Shown in pieces: positions 1 through 8,586 of a stretch of 56,547 bases of DNA; position 1 is the first letter of the stretch, and every line of letters starts with the position of its first letter. Below the pieces are notes generated by a model. That model saw only the letters and a list, made by a program, of their open reading frames with translations. It did not search any database and was not told where the DNA came from. Location of the stretch: contig JAFYDA010000036.1 of assembly GCA_017545045.1 (NCBI GenBank), positions 1-56,547 of the forward strand, given 5' to 3'. This DNA is from Prevotella sp. (GTDB lineage Bacteria; Bacteroidota; Bacteroidia; Bacteroidales; Bacteroidaceae). The translations under genes and the position numbers were made by a program.

Positions 1-255
1 CACCTTCTCGTCACGACGGAAAGCGGTCTCCAATGTCTTAATCACTTCTGGCTCAGCCTTGAACTCTACCAGGCAGTAGAAACCTGTAGACTTCTTCTGA
101 ATAGCATAAGCCATCTTCTTCAATCCCCAGGCCTCTTCGTTGAGAATCTCTGCACCATTATCGGTGAGGACCTTCTTGAATTTTGCGGCCGTTTCCTTCA
201 TCTGATCATCAGACAAAACGGGAGTTAAAATGAAAACGGTTTCGTATTGATTCAT
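1..255 (-). CDS. rpsF: 30S ribosomal protein S6, C-terminally cut by the window edge
   Basis: The reading frame begins [20 protein letters not shown] at 255 and runs off the left edge of the window, so only the first 85 residues are present. The sequence matches ribosomal protein S6, which binds 16S rRNA with S18 in the platform of the small subunit. The start is set by the conserved N-terminus of the family. A -7 box (TAccTTTG on the minus strand, 303-310) lies about 48 nt upstream, so the gene probably has its own promoter. In Bacteroidetes rpsF is usually followed by rpsR and rplI; these would lie outside the window. Confidence 0.97.
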   Translation of the reverse strand, partial: MNQYETVFILTPVLSDDQMKETAAKFKKVLTDNGAEILNEEAWGLKKMAYAIQKKSTGFYCLVEFKAEPEVIKTLETAFRRDEKV

Positions 256-302
256 ACTACGTTAAATAATTAATAAATGTTACTTTTGCTCTAAAGCGGC
301 TG

Positions 303-335
303 CAAAGGTACTCATTTTATATGAGAAACGAGAAA
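303..335 (-). promoter_or_regulatory. probable promoter of rpsF
   Basis: The minus strand has TACCTTTG (303-310) with TTTC about 21 nt upstream (332-335). This fits the Bacteroidetes -33/-7 pattern, with one mismatch in the -33 box. Confidence 0.5.
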
Positions 336-369
336 TGTAGAATGAGAAATCCGTCTTCTTTAACGGTTT

Positions 370-546
370 TTAGTATTTCTGGCCCCATTTCTGCAACCTA
401 ATGTGCACAATATAGCCCACGATGACGAGGGCAAGTCCGATAAGCAACTCACCGTTCGACTGCCATCCGGCCAACTTACAAACAATCAAAAGGATGACGC
501 CGACCATCATCAGCGCCATCCCCGTGAAAGGTATTACGCGGTTCAT
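370..546 (-). CDS. small two-helix membrane protein translationally coupled to rprY
   Basis: This frame encodes 58 residues starting MNRVIPFTGMALMMVGVILL and ending LQKWGQKY. Two hydrophobic stretches (about residues 8-25 and 33-48) are joined by a short polar turn (KLAGWQSNGE), so it is probably an inner-membrane hairpin. Its ATG overlaps the stop codon of rprY by ATGA, which is typical of translational coupling and is the main reason to believe it is real. I do not recognise a named family. Membership of the rprXY operon suggests an accessory role in membrane stress sensing, but that is inference. Confidence 0.7.
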   Translation of the reverse strand: MNRVIPFTGMALMMVGVILLIVCKLAGWQSNGELLIGLALVIVGYIVHIRLQKWGQKY

Positions 547-1241
547 TCCGGATCAGGCGTAATGAGTTTGTAACCCTTACCGTGGATATTGATAATCTCA
601 ATCTGCGGGTCGTCTTTCAGATGCTTGCGCAACTTGGTGATATAGACATCCATAGAACGGGCGTTGAAGTAGTTGTCGTCTATCCAAATGGTCTTCAGGG
701 CGAAGTCGCGCTGCAGGATTTCATTGGCATGGCTGCAGAGCAGAGCCAGCAACTCATTTTCCTTGGTGGTCAGCTTGGTCTGCTGTCCACCAATGGAAAG
801 CAGTTGTTTCTGGGTGTCGAACGTGAAGTTACCAATATGGTAGAGCGTCGACTCCTTGCTCTTCTTGCCGTGTACGCGGCGCAGAATGGCCTCAATACGG
901 AATACCAGCTCCTCCATGGAGAAGGGTTTGGTGATATAGTCGTCGCCACCCAGCTTGAATCCCTCAAGGATATCCTCTTTCAACGTCTTGGCTGTCAGGA
1001 AAATAATGGGGATTTCCGCATTGGCCTGACGAATTTCCTGAGCCAGTGTGAAGCCGTCTTTCTTTGGCATCATCACGTCGAGCACGCAAATATCGAATTT
1101 GGTTTTGAGAAAAGCCTTGAAGCCAATTTCGCCGTCAGCACACAACTCAGCCTCGTAGCCTTTTGCGTCCAAATACTCACGAAGCAGCATTCCCAGGTTC
1201 TCATCGTCTTCACAAAGAAGAATTTTCAGTTTGTCGTCCAT
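543..1241 (-). CDS. rprY: response regulator RprY, OmpR/PhoB type
   Basis: The 232-residue protein has an N-terminal receiver domain (about 1-120) and a C-terminal winged-helix DNA-binding domain (about 130-228). The acidic pair EDD (11-13), the phospho-acceptor Asp55 in CVLDVMMPKKDG, Thr in FLTAKT and Lys in YITKPFS are all present. It matches RprY, partner of RprX in Bacteroides. I place the start at MDDKLKILLCEDD (1241); the frame stays open 111 nt further upstream but that part lies inside rprX. The gene follows rprX closely (25-nt gap) and overlaps the small membrane gene at its 3' end, so the three form an operon. Confidence 0.93.
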   Translation of the reverse strand: MDDKLKILLCEDDENLGMLLREYLDAKGYEAELCADGEIGFKAFLKTKFDICVLDVMMPKKDGFTLAQEIRQANAEIPIIFLTAKTLKEDILEGFKLGGDDYITKPFSMEELVFRIEAILRRVHGKKSKESTLYHIGNFTFDTQKQLLSIGGQQTKLTTKENELLALLCSHANEILQRDFALKTIWIDDNYFNARSMDVYITKLRKHLKDDPQIEIINIHGKGYKLITPDPE

Positions 1242-1266
1242 AATCTTAAAATATTTATTGTTAATA

Positions 1267-2832
1267 CTATGTTGTTTCTTGTAATATCGGCAAAGTAACG
1301 GTGAAGGTTGTTCCTTTCCCCAACTCGCTCTCACACCTGATGTCGCCCTCATGCAGGTTGATGATTTTCTTGACGTAAGCCAGTCCCAGGCCGAATCCCT
1401 TCACGTCGTGAACATTTCCTGTATGCACGCGATAGAACTTGTCGAAAATCTTCTTCACGTTCTCTTTCTTGATGCCAAGTCCGGTATCGCGAATCGAGAA
1501 GCACAGATGGTTTTTCTCGTTCCAGGTACGGATATACAGGTCTAACGGCTCGTCAGGCTTACGGTATTTCACGGCATTGTCCATCAGGTTGGTGATGGCA
1601 TTCTGGAAGTGCACCTCATCCACATAGATAGCCGAATCGACGGCCTCTATCTCAGTGTAAATCTTACCGCCGGTATGCTCCACGCGCAGGGAGAATGTCG
1701 AGGCAATCTGTTCCAACAGTTCATTCAGGTCCAATTCCTTTTTCTTGAAAGAGGCCGTCTTGCGGTCGAACATCGACATCTGGAGCACTTTCTCGACAAG
1801 GAATCTCAAGCGCTTCGACTCATCGTTGATGACACCGCCCAAATGCTTCATCATCTGCGGGCTCTTGCCCACGGTATCGTCGCTCAGCATCTGTGCTGCC
1901 AGCGAGATACTCGAGATGGGGGTCTTCAACTCATGCGTCATGTTGTTGATAAAGTCGTTCTTGATCTCTGTATAGCGCTTCTGACGGAAGATAATGACAA
2001 TCGTGAAAATAAACGTTATGAGCAGCACAACCGTGAACACGACGGCCGGAATCATAAAGCGGATGCTCGACATGATATACTTGTTCATGTCAGGGAAATG
2101 GATTTTCACGACACCCATCTTTGACGACGGGTCATTGCGGAACAGCACCTGCGAATAGCTGTACTCCAGCCCTTTTTCCGAATAGTCAGGACAGCGGTAC
2201 ACTTCGCGACCGTCGGCCGTCGACACCGTGAAGTGATAAGGGATGTTGATGCCGTTATTCAGAAGTTCGGTATTAATGTCGTGATCCAGGAGTTTGAAGT
2301 TGACACGTTCCCGCAACGGCTTCTCACTGGCCGTATAAAGTATATTGTACACAACCTCGTCGAGCAGGGCTTTCTGATAGATATAACGGTTGCGGGCTAT
2401 CTGCTGCAACGACTTCGAGGCTTCGTCTATCGCGCTCTTGTCTGAGCGTAATATCATGGCCTTGGGAATCGTAGACGGTTTGGTCGTAATGGTCTTCAAC
2501 TCGAACGAAGAATATACCGTGCCGTCCTTGCCGGCCACCGAATACTGATGGGTATGCTGAATGACATCGTTCAACTGACCGGAACGGGCCATGATGGAGT
2601 CCTGCCTGAAAGCGCGGCGCTCCGTCTCATTGATGTCTTTCTCCAAATAGCGCAGCGTCTCGTTCAGTTCCAGATTTCGCGAGGCTTGATACAGGCTGCG
2701 GTTCACCGACTCGTCAAACTGCTCTTTCTTCATCCTCGCCATCTGCTCAATATATGACAGCTGAAGGTAAAGCAGGCCCAGAAACGAGAACCCCATCACG
2801 ACGGCTATGATCCAAATTGTACTTTTCTTCAT
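1267..2832 (-). CDS. rprX: sensor histidine kinase RprX
   Basis: The 521-residue protein has two membrane segments (about 7-25 and 258-282) flanking a periplasmic domain of about 230 residues. A cytoplasmic HisKA domain carries the phospho-acceptor His300 in FINNMTHELKTPISS, followed by an ATPase domain with the N box (NLMDNAVKYR), G1 (DTGLGIKKEN) and G2 (GFGLGLAYVKK). This is the RprX sensor of Bacteroidetes, paired with RprY encoded immediately downstream. I place the start at MKKSTIWIIAVV (2832) because a signal-anchor starts there and a -7 box ends only 4 nt before the ATG. The frame is open for 5 more codons upstream, which would overlap that promoter. Confidence 0.93.
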   Translation of the reverse strand: MKKSTIWIIAVVMGFSFLGLLYLQLSYIEQMARMKKEQFDESVNRSLYQASRNLELNETLRYLEKDINETERRAFRQDSIMARSGQLNDVIQHTHQYSVAGKDGTVYSSFELKTITTKPSTIPKAMILRSDKSAIDEASKSLQQIARNRYIYQKALLDEVVYNILYTASEKPLRERVNFKLLDHDINTELLNNGINIPYHFTVSTADGREVYRCPDYSEKGLEYSYSQVLFRNDPSSKMGVVKIHFPDMNKYIMSSIRFMIPAVVFTVVLLITFIFTIVIIFRQKRYTEIKNDFINNMTHELKTPISSISLAAQMLSDDTVGKSPQMMKHLGGVINDESKRLRFLVEKVLQMSMFDRKTASFKKKELDLNELLEQIASTFSLRVEHTGGKIYTEIEAVDSAIYVDEVHFQNAITNLMDNAVKYRKPDEPLDLYIRTWNEKNHLCFSIRDTGLGIKKENVKKIFDKFYRVHTGNVHDVKGFGLGLAYVKKIINLHEGDIRCESELGKGTTFTVTLPILQETT

Positions 2833-2836
2833 GCTG

Positions 2837-2844
2837 CAAAGATA
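2837..2844 (-). promoter_or_regulatory. -7 box directly in front of rprX
   Basis: The minus strand reads TATCTTTG followed by CAGC and then the ATG of rprX. This is a perfect TAnnTTTG box. No clear TTTG is seen 19-21 nt upstream. If it is used, the mRNA leader is essentially absent. Confidence 0.55.
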
Positions 2845-2983
2845 CACGAATTATTAAATGTGACCATATTTTAAGTTAATTATTTGCCGATACTTTGTGA
2901 TAATTAACGTTTTTAATAATTTTAATTACGTATTTATAATCACACAACGCTTGCATGAAGAAAAAGAACGTCACGTTGTTTTT

Positions 2984-3173
2984 CTGTGATGGCTCCCCGT
3001 AATCCTGCGGAGGCGCTACAGAATTCTGTGGAGGCTCCCTGTGAATCTGTGGAGGCTCCCTGTGATTCTGTGGAGGCTCCCTGTGATTCTGCGGAGGCGC
3101 TACAGAAAAGTCCCACGGCCTGGGACAAATTTCCCACGGCCTGGGACAAACACGCGGAGGCTCCACAGAAATT
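2984..3173. repeat. 21-bp-phased array of palindromic units (array 1)
   Basis: Nine units begin at 2984, 3005, 3026, 3047, 3068, 3089, 3111, 3132 and 3153, that is at 21-bp steps with a single 22-bp step. Seven are of type A (CTGYGGAGGCTCC..., or the variant CTGCGGAGGCGCTACAG) and two are of type B (TCCCACGGCCTGGGACAAA). Both types are built around palindromic cores (GGAGGCTCC; TCCCA...TGGGA). There are no unique spacers. The array sits in the 479-nt gap between the divergent genes rprX and rpmE. The rest of that gap is AT-rich DNA plus the rpmE promoter. Confidence 0.95.
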
Positions 3174-3231
3174 GCATGCAAAGGCAGAGCGACACCCGCA
3201 TAGTCACATTAAACGAAAAAAAAGCTAAAAG

Positions 3232-3263
3232 TTTGGTGGAATCAGAAAAAAGTAGTACCTTTG
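3232..3263 (+). promoter_or_regulatory. promoter of rpmE
   Basis: TTTG at 3232-3235 and TACCTTTG at 3256-3263 are separated by 20 bp, an exact match to the Bacteroidetes primary sigma factor consensus. The start codon of rpmE is 48 nt downstream. Confidence 0.85.
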
Positions 3264-3311
3264 CACCCGAAAACTGAAAAAGTATTATAATAACATTACA
3301 AAACATTTAAA

Positions 3312-3566
3312 ATGAAACAAGGTATTCATCCCGAAAACTATCGCCCCGTCGTGTTCCGTGACATGTCCAACGGCGATATGTTCCTTACGAAGTCTACAGC
3401 AAAGACCAACGACACAGTGGAATTCGAAGGCGAAACTTACCCAGTGGTAAAAGTTGAAATTTCAAGCACCTCTCACCCGTTCTATACTGGTAAGAGCAAG
3501 CTCGTTGACACGGCTGGTCGTGTTGATAAGTTCATGAGCCGCTACGGTAAGGCTGCGAAGAAATAA
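3312..3566 (+). CDS. rpmE: 50S ribosomal protein L31, type B
   Basis: The 84-residue protein begins [20 protein letters not shown] and ends [11 protein letters not shown]. The N-terminal KxGIHPxYRxV and the [11 protein letters not shown] block identify L31. The zinc-binding cysteines of the zinc-ribbon form are absent, so this is the zinc-independent type B paralogue (RpmE2). It is a large-subunit protein at the subunit bridge. It has its own consensus promoter and a terminator 30 nt after the stop, so it is monocistronic. Confidence 0.96.
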   Translation: MKQGIHPENYRPVVFRDMSNGDMFLTKSTAKTNDTVEFEGETYPVVKVEISSTSHPFYTGKSKLVDTAGRVDKFMSRYGKAAKK

Positions 3567-3595
3567 GATATTTCACAACTTACAAACCTTTACAG

Positions 3596-3640
3596 AAAAG
3601 TGCGTCCAAGGTAGTTGCATATGCCGGGTCGCACTTTTTT
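3596..3640 (+). terminator. rho-independent terminator of rpmE
   Basis: The arms AAAAGTGCG (3596-3604) and CGCACTTTT (3630-3638) can pair. The loop is 25 nt and a T run follows. It lies between rpmE and the next gene. Confidence 0.75.
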
Positions 3641-3653
3641 GGCTTAAATTTAA

Positions 3654-4694
3654 ATGAAAATGAGGAACAAACAACTTGCAATTGCACTCGCTCTGACCAT
3701 CAGTTCGATGGCAGCGAATGCGCAGGAACAGAATGACAGGAAGAAAAACTTCTTCAACCACATGGACTTTGGTGTTACTGCCGGGTCAACCGGTCTGGGT
3801 TTCGATCTGGCCATGCCTGTAGGCAACTATGTCAGGTTGCGCACCGGCATGAGCGTCGTACCAAGATTAGAAGTCCCCATGACGTTTGGCGTACAAGTGG
3901 GCGACGACCCGGCAACAAGCCAGTCGAAATTTGAAAGACTCTCAGGCTACTTAAGCGGCTTGACAGGCAACAAGGTGAAACAAGACGTCGACATGATAGG
4001 TAAGCCCAAAATGTGGAACTGGAATTTCATGGTCGACATATATCCCCTGAAGAACAACCGCCACTGGCACGTCACCGCAGGATTCTTCCTCGGCCCGTCA
4101 AAAGTGGCCGAAGCCCAAAACGACATTCAAAGCATGGCTACCCTGATGGCGGTAGACATCTACAACAACTTGTATGACAAGGTGCATGATGCCCAAGGGA
4201 ATAAACTGCCATACACAGAACTCGCCAAGGTAAAGATCATTGACGTTCCGGGCGTTTCCAACGATCTTTATATGCTTAAAGAACTTCAGAGCGGACTGCA
4301 CTACAACGGCCGCATGGGTGTGCAGCTGGGAACCTACAGCCACGACATCGTCGACGATGAGGGCAACATCCTTCATAAGAAGGGAGAAAACTACATGATG
4401 GAACCCGACGAGAACAGCATGGTCAGCGCAGACATGAAGGTCAATGCCTTCAAGCCCTATCTGGGCGTGGGATACGACGGACGTCTGGTGAAGAAGAACG
4501 ACCACCTGCACATTGGGTTCGATGCCGGTGTCATGATGTGGGGAGGAACGCCTCACCTGACGACACACGACGGTACCGACATGATACACGACGTGGAGAA
4601 CATTCCAGGCAAAGTGGGCGACTACGTCAGTGCCATTGAGAAATTCAAAGTGTTCCCCGTAGCCAACCTGCGTATTTCGTACAGACTGTTCTAA
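3654..4694 (+). CDS. secreted protein, probable outer-membrane beta-barrel, unknown function
   Basis: The 346-residue protein has a cleavable signal peptide (about 1-23, ending MAANAQ). The rest alternates short amphipathic strands with aromatic ends (for example FGVTAGSTGLGFDLAMPVG, WNWNFMVDIYPL, HWHVTAGFFLG, FKPYLGVGYDGRL) and ends VANLRISYRLF. The terminal aromatic strand is typical of outer-membrane barrels. I do not recognise a named family. An alternative in-frame start lies two codons downstream (MRNKQ). It is flanked by terminators on both sides, so it is probably transcribed alone. Confidence 0.75.
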   Translation: MKMRNKQLAIALALTISSMAANAQEQNDRKKNFFNHMDFGVTAGSTGLGFDLAMPVGNYVRLRTGMSVVPRLEVPMTFGVQVGDDPATSQSKFERLSGYLSGLTGNKVKQDVDMIGKPKMWNWNFMVDIYPLKNNRHWHVTAGFFLGPSKVAEAQNDIQSMATLMAVDIYNNLYDKVHDAQGNKLPYTELAKVKIIDVPGVSNDLYMLKELQSGLHYNGRMGVQLGTYSHDIVDDEGNILHKKGENYMMEPDENSMVSADMKVNAFKPYLGVGYDGRLVKKNDHLHIGFDAGVMMWGGTPHLTTHDGTDMIHDVENIPGKVGDYVSAIEKFKVFPVANLRISYRLF

Positions 4695-4716
4695 CCTGCA
4701 GACACCCCATAACCAT

Positions 4717-4753
4717 AAGAAGGGCGACAGTGAATGCCACTGCCGCCCTTCTT
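4717..4753. terminator. bidirectional terminator
   Basis: The arms AAGAAGGGCG (4717-4726) and CGCCCTTCTT (4744-4753) pair perfectly. The hairpin lies between the convergent genes ending at 4694 and 4774. Confidence 0.75.
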
Positions 4754-4773
4754 CATATTCTTTACAGAAGAAC

Positions 4774-7290
4774 TTACTTCACCAGCTTACGTCCGTTGAC
4801 GATGTAGACGCCCTTGGGCAGGCCTGACAGTGAGGTGGCTTGGCTGCGCACCTTGCGGCCTCTCAGGTCATAGACATCGACGGGCCGTGCAAAGGCGGTG
4901 GTCAACGTCATGCCGGTATACTCTGTAATTCCAATGATATTGTCACCGAACTCCTTCCACACAGGCGCACTCTTGTACTTAAGCACACTCTCATCGGGAA
5001 CGATAAGCTTACACTTAGCAAAATCAACGCCCATGAAGACCGAGCCAGCGCCAGAACCAAGTGCTTCGAGGTTGACAGGCTCCGTGGCTTCATTGAAAAT
5101 CGTTTCCAGATTCGTGCATCCGGCAAAGGCGCTTTCGCCAATGCTCGTCACTGAAGCCGGTATCGTCACGCTCGTCAGCGACGTCTCATTCTGGAATGCG
5201 TCGGAAGCAATGGCTGTGACATCATAAGTCACGCCATCGTGCTCTATAGTGGCAGGAATCTCACACGTGCCGGTCTCGGATACCGTTTCCGTGGTACCCG
5301 TAAAGGTCACGGTCTTCTCATCCTCAACCTCGTAGTTACCGTCTTTTTCCTCAAACGTCTCCTTCGGCTCCGTGATGGTCAGCGTACCGTTCACGAGTTC
5401 TATCTTGTAATTGTCGGCCTGACCGCCTGTGACCATAATAACATATTCACCTATCGGACTATCCTTCGTAGCGTCGGTTGATACTTGGGGCTTCTCGGTC
5501 AGCACGCTCTCGTCTTCACCGAGCATAAAGCCTTCGTAATACAGCGTCAGCTCTGGATTCTCCTCGTTGACGTAGCGAGTCTTGTCGTATGCCTTAATGA
5601 GAAGCGGAGCCTTGGTGACAGTGAGTTTTCCACCTACATATTCGTTGAAATAGTAGTTCGTGGCCTCACCTTCAGACAAACTGGTCTCGTAGACACCGAC
5701 GGGACTGTCTATCGAAGCGGTCGAGGTGACGACGGGCTCAATGCCAATGGCAGAAGCATCTTCGCCGTTGACGAAGCCCTCGTAGACAAACTCGTATTCA
5801 GGATCGATGTCGCCATAGATACGGGTAGCATCCTTGACAGTCACCTTCAGCGGAGCCTTCTCAATAGTCAGTTCACCTGACACATATTCAAGTGCGTAAT
5901 TGTCGGCATCGCCGCCAGTGACATCAATCGAATAGGAACCGGCACTGCTGCTGACGTCAGCATTCACAATGGCCTCAGGCTTGGAAGTCAGGACAGACTC
6001 ATCATCTTCACCGACGAAACCGCTGTAGTCGAACGCGATCTTTGGATTTTCAGCACCATAAGTACGGACGGCATTGACGGCAGTAACGGTCAGAATAGCC
6101 TTGTTGACAGTCAACTGGCCTTCCTGATAGTCAAAGGTGTAGTTGTCGGCCTCACCACCACTAAGCTTGATGGGATAGACACCCACGGGACTGGTGACAC
6201 CTGCCTTGCACGAAGCGGTAGGTTTCGTTTTCACCACCTCTTCGGTCTCGTCATTGACGAAGCCTTCAAAGGTGTATTCAAACTCAGGATTCTCCTCACC
6301 ATAAGCCTTCTCGCCAGTTGCCGTCACAGTCAGCACGGCCTTCTTGACCGTCAGCTTGCCAGCGGTGATTTCCGTAATGGCGTAGTTATCGGCCTTTCCG
6401 CCTGTAGCTGTCAGATCATAAGTTCCGACAGGACTCTCCTTGGTGGCAGTAGTCGTTACGGTGGGCTTCTCAGCCAAGACAGCGTCTGTCTCATCATTGA
6501 CAAAACCAGTAATGGACAGCTCGAAGGCGGGATTCTCATCACCGTAAGTGCGCTCGGCATCCTTGACCTTAACCGCCAGCGGAGCCTGCGTCACGGTCAG
6601 CTTACCATTGATGCAGGTCACTGCCATGTCAGTAGCTGAAGAAGAGGCGGTGATGTCATAGACACCAACCTTTGAAGCCTTGGTAGCCTCACAGGAGAAG
6701 GTCAGCTTGTCCTTCAAGTCGGTTCCTTCAGGAAGCACCGTATAGGTAAACTCCGGATTGGCTTCACCATACTTACGGGTAGCGTCGGCAACGGTCACCC
6801 GAACAAGCTTGAAGTCGACATCGCCAAGAACCGTCAATTCATTGGAGGGATTCGTTGCCTGAATATTCTTGATATTGAGACTGCCGGCAACAAACGAGTC
6901 GTCGGCCTTCACTTTCATGGAAACGAACGCGCCTGTAGTGCCTTTCACGGCATCACCCTTTTCTGTATAGACAAGCACTGACAAGGCTTCGCCATTCTCA
7001 TTGGCGGCTATGGCATGCTGCGGAGCACGGGCTGCAGACAACGACATGTCGTAATTACCGTCAGTGCCCTTGACGACTGAAAGGCCTTTCGGCAACTTCA
7101 TGTCAAACTGCATCATCCAAACAGACATATCAGGATTGTTCAAATCTATCTTCAATGTAGCGGTCTCGCCTGCCTTGATGTTCAAAGTCTCGAAGGACAG
7201 AGAGGTCTCACTCTGGGCAAGGGACGCCATGGAAAGAAACGCAAGAAGCGAAAGGCAAGCTATGCGTCTGAAAATACTATTCTTGCTCAT
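4774..7290 (-). CDS. secreted cohesin-like / MBG-repeat / leucine-rich-repeat protein with sorting tail
   Basis: The 838-residue protein has a signal peptide (about 1-26). A cohesin-like domain follows (about 28-165; SLSFETLNIKAGETATLKIDL, WMMQFDMKLPKGLSV). Six MBG-type repeats of about 80 residues follow (about 166-650), each with a K/RxYGxENPxFxxxxxGFVNxE core and a SPVGxYxxxxxGGxADNY block. A BspA-like leucine-rich segment (about 690-760; SLTSVTIPASVTSIGESAF) comes next, and then a C-terminal tail (VYDLRGRKVRSQ...LPKGVYIVNGRKLVK) like type IX secretion sorting domains. It is probably a surface adhesin or scaffold. The gene starts 4 nt after a dockerin-bearing gene, so the two are co-transcribed, which makes a cohesin-dockerin pairing plausible. 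The cohesin call is from fold pattern only. Confidence 0.8.
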   Translation of the reverse strand: MSKNSIFRRIACLSLLAFLSMASLAQSETSLSFETLNIKAGETATLKIDLNNPDMSVWMMQFDMKLPKGLSVVKGTDGNYDMSLSAARAPQHAIAANENGEALSVLVYTEKGDAVKGTTGAFVSMKVKADDSFVAGSLNIKNIQATNPSNELTVLGDVDFKLVRVTVADATRKYGEANPEFTYTVLPEGTDLKDKLTFSCEATKASKVGVYDITASSSATDMAVTCINGKLTVTQAPLAVKVKDAERTYGDENPAFELSITGFVNDETDAVLAEKPTVTTTATKESPVGTYDLTATGGKADNYAITEITAGKLTVKKAVLTVTATGEKAYGEENPEFEYTFEGFVNDETEEVVKTKPTASCKAGVTSPVGVYPIKLSGGEADNYTFDYQEGQLTVNKAILTVTAVNAVRTYGAENPKIAFDYSGFVGEDDESVLTSKPEAIVNADVSSSAGSYSIDVTGGDADNYALEYVSGELTIEKAPLKVTVKDATRIYGDIDPEYEFVYEGFVNGEDASAIGIEPVVTSTASIDSPVGVYETSLSEGEATNYYFNEYVGGKLTVTKAPLLIKAYDKTRYVNEENPELTLYYEGFMLGEDESVLTEKPQVSTDATKDSPIGEYVIMVTGGQADNYKIELVNGTLTITEPKETFEEKDGNYEVEDEKTVTFTGTTETVSETGTCEIPATIEHDGVTYDVTAIASDAFQNETSLTSVTIPASVTSIGESAFAGCTNLETIFNEATEPVNLEALGSGAGSVFMGVDFAKCKLIVPDESVLKYKSAPVWKEFGDNIIGITEYTGMTLTTAFARPVDVYDLRGRKVRSQATSLSGLPKGVYIVNGRKLVK

Positions 7291-7294
7291 AACT

Positions 7295-8479
7295 TTATTT
7301 CTTTAAGATTTCTTTTACCAATATACCCATATCCAGAACGTCGATCTTACCGTCACTGTTCAGATCAGCAGCACTGTCGAACGACTCCTTTTTCAGAATA
7401 TAGCTGACCATGAGGTCAACATCCTTGCTGTCCAGCTTTTCATCACCGTTCAGGTCGCCAAAGATGCCATCGGGCAGAGCATCATACTCTTCCTGGGTAT
7501 AGATTTTCAGCTCGTCAGGAGCATCGGCGGTCACATTGATGTAAGCCGTGTTGGCAGGAATATACTTCAGCGTAGAAGACTTCACGAAAGCCAGCGAACC
7601 GTCGGAGGCTGTACCAAGAACGCGCATGGTCGAGGCCTTATAATCGACAACATTACGATGGCTTGTATTAGAGACATCGTTACAGAAGAAAACGCCCTTC
7701 AACAGGTTACCGGAAGCGGCGCCGCTCGTTGTAGCACCCACAATCAGCTTGTTGTTAGCAGGATCAGTAGACGAACACTTCACAATGACAGGCATCTTTG
7801 AAGGAACGCCGAAAGTCAGCTCCTTAATAACGGCGGCCTTCTTCTTCTCATCGACCTTACTGATATAGTAGGCATTCATTCCTGCGGAACCGAAGGCAAA
7901 GGGGAAAGCGGCATAGAACGACTTGTAATAACTGTCACCGACAGTCACGTCGGGCGTAATACCGAAATAGCAGCCCTCAGCCTGCGAAACAGGAATAATA
8001 TTCCAGTCGGCCTCATCTGCCTTAGGCACCTCGATGTTCGTCATATTGCCATAAATGCGGCGGGGGTCACTTTCGCCCCACATCCACGAGATAGTTTCAT
8101 CTGCCAGATACCTGGACATGCCCGCCTTGGTAGCCCATGCCCAGTAGATGCCCTCTTCAACTTCCATGATCTTTAGCGCGTAGGATACAATATCGTAGCT
8201 GCCAGTGCCTTGGGATCTCAAGTCGTAGCCGTCGCCATACTTCATAATATAAATGACGGTCGAAGGATCGGACACGACGCGGCTGAAGCCATAGACCGTG
8301 CGCAAAGCCGACATGTCTGCAGAAGTCGTGCTGGGATTGACAGAGCCGCGGTTGTCAACCAGAGACACGTAGCGGCCCTGCTTAGCGCTTTTGACGCGAT
8401 AGTAGCCGTCGCCGCCAAGTTGGGCAAAAGCGGACGACGCACAGACAGTCGTAAGCAAAATCAAAAACAATCTTTTCAT
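7295..8479 (-). CDS. secreted protein with C-terminal type I dockerin
   Basis: The 394-residue protein has a signal peptide (about 1-20, ending ASSAFAQ), a long central region of unknown fold, and a C-terminal dockerin (about 338-394). The dockerin has two calcium-binding repeats: GDLNGDEKLDSKDVDLMVSYI and, about 30 residues later, DLNSDGKIDVLDMGILVKEIL. I place the start at MKRLFLILL (8479); the frame is open 14 codons upstream but that part overlaps a terminator hairpin. The next gene in the operon carries a cohesin-like domain. Confidence 0.85.
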   Translation of the reverse strand: MKRLFLILLTTVCASSAFAQLGGDGYYRVKSAKQGRYVSLVDNRGSVNPSTTSADMSALRTVYGFSRVVSDPSTVIYIMKYGDGYDLRSQGTGSYDIVSYALKIMEVEEGIYWAWATKAGMSRYLADETISWMWGESDPRRIYGNMTNIEVPKADEADWNIIPVSQAEGCYFGITPDVTVGDSYYKSFYAAFPFAFGSAGMNAYYISKVDEKKKAAVIKELTFGVPSKMPVIVKCSSTDPANNKLIVGATTSGAASGNLLKGVFFCNDVSNTSHRNVVDYKASTMRVLGTASDGSLAFVKSSTLKYIPANTAYINVTADAPDELKIYTQEEYDALPDGIFGDLNGDEKLDSKDVDLMVSYILKKESFDSAADLNSDGKIDVLDMGILVKEILKK

Positions 8480-8490
8480 ATATATACCAC

Positions 8491-8545
8491 TAAAAAGTCT
8501 GACCCCGCTCTCCGTTCTCAAACGGAAAAGAGTAAGGTCAGACTT
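8491..8545 (-). terminator. terminator after the OmpA gene
   Basis: The 10-nt arms AAGTCTGACC (8495-8504) and GGTCAGACTT (8536-8545) pair perfectly. On the minus strand a short T run follows. It separates the OmpA gene from the dockerin gene, although the dockerin transcript could also start inside it. Confidence 0.7.
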
Positions 8546-8586
8546 AGTTATTTAAAAAATTCTTATTTCACCGTTCATGAGTATCC

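Noticed and set aside
2984-3173. CRISPR array
   Set aside because: Units are contiguous at 21 bp with no unique spacers, units are themselves palindromes of two types, and no cas genes are in the window.
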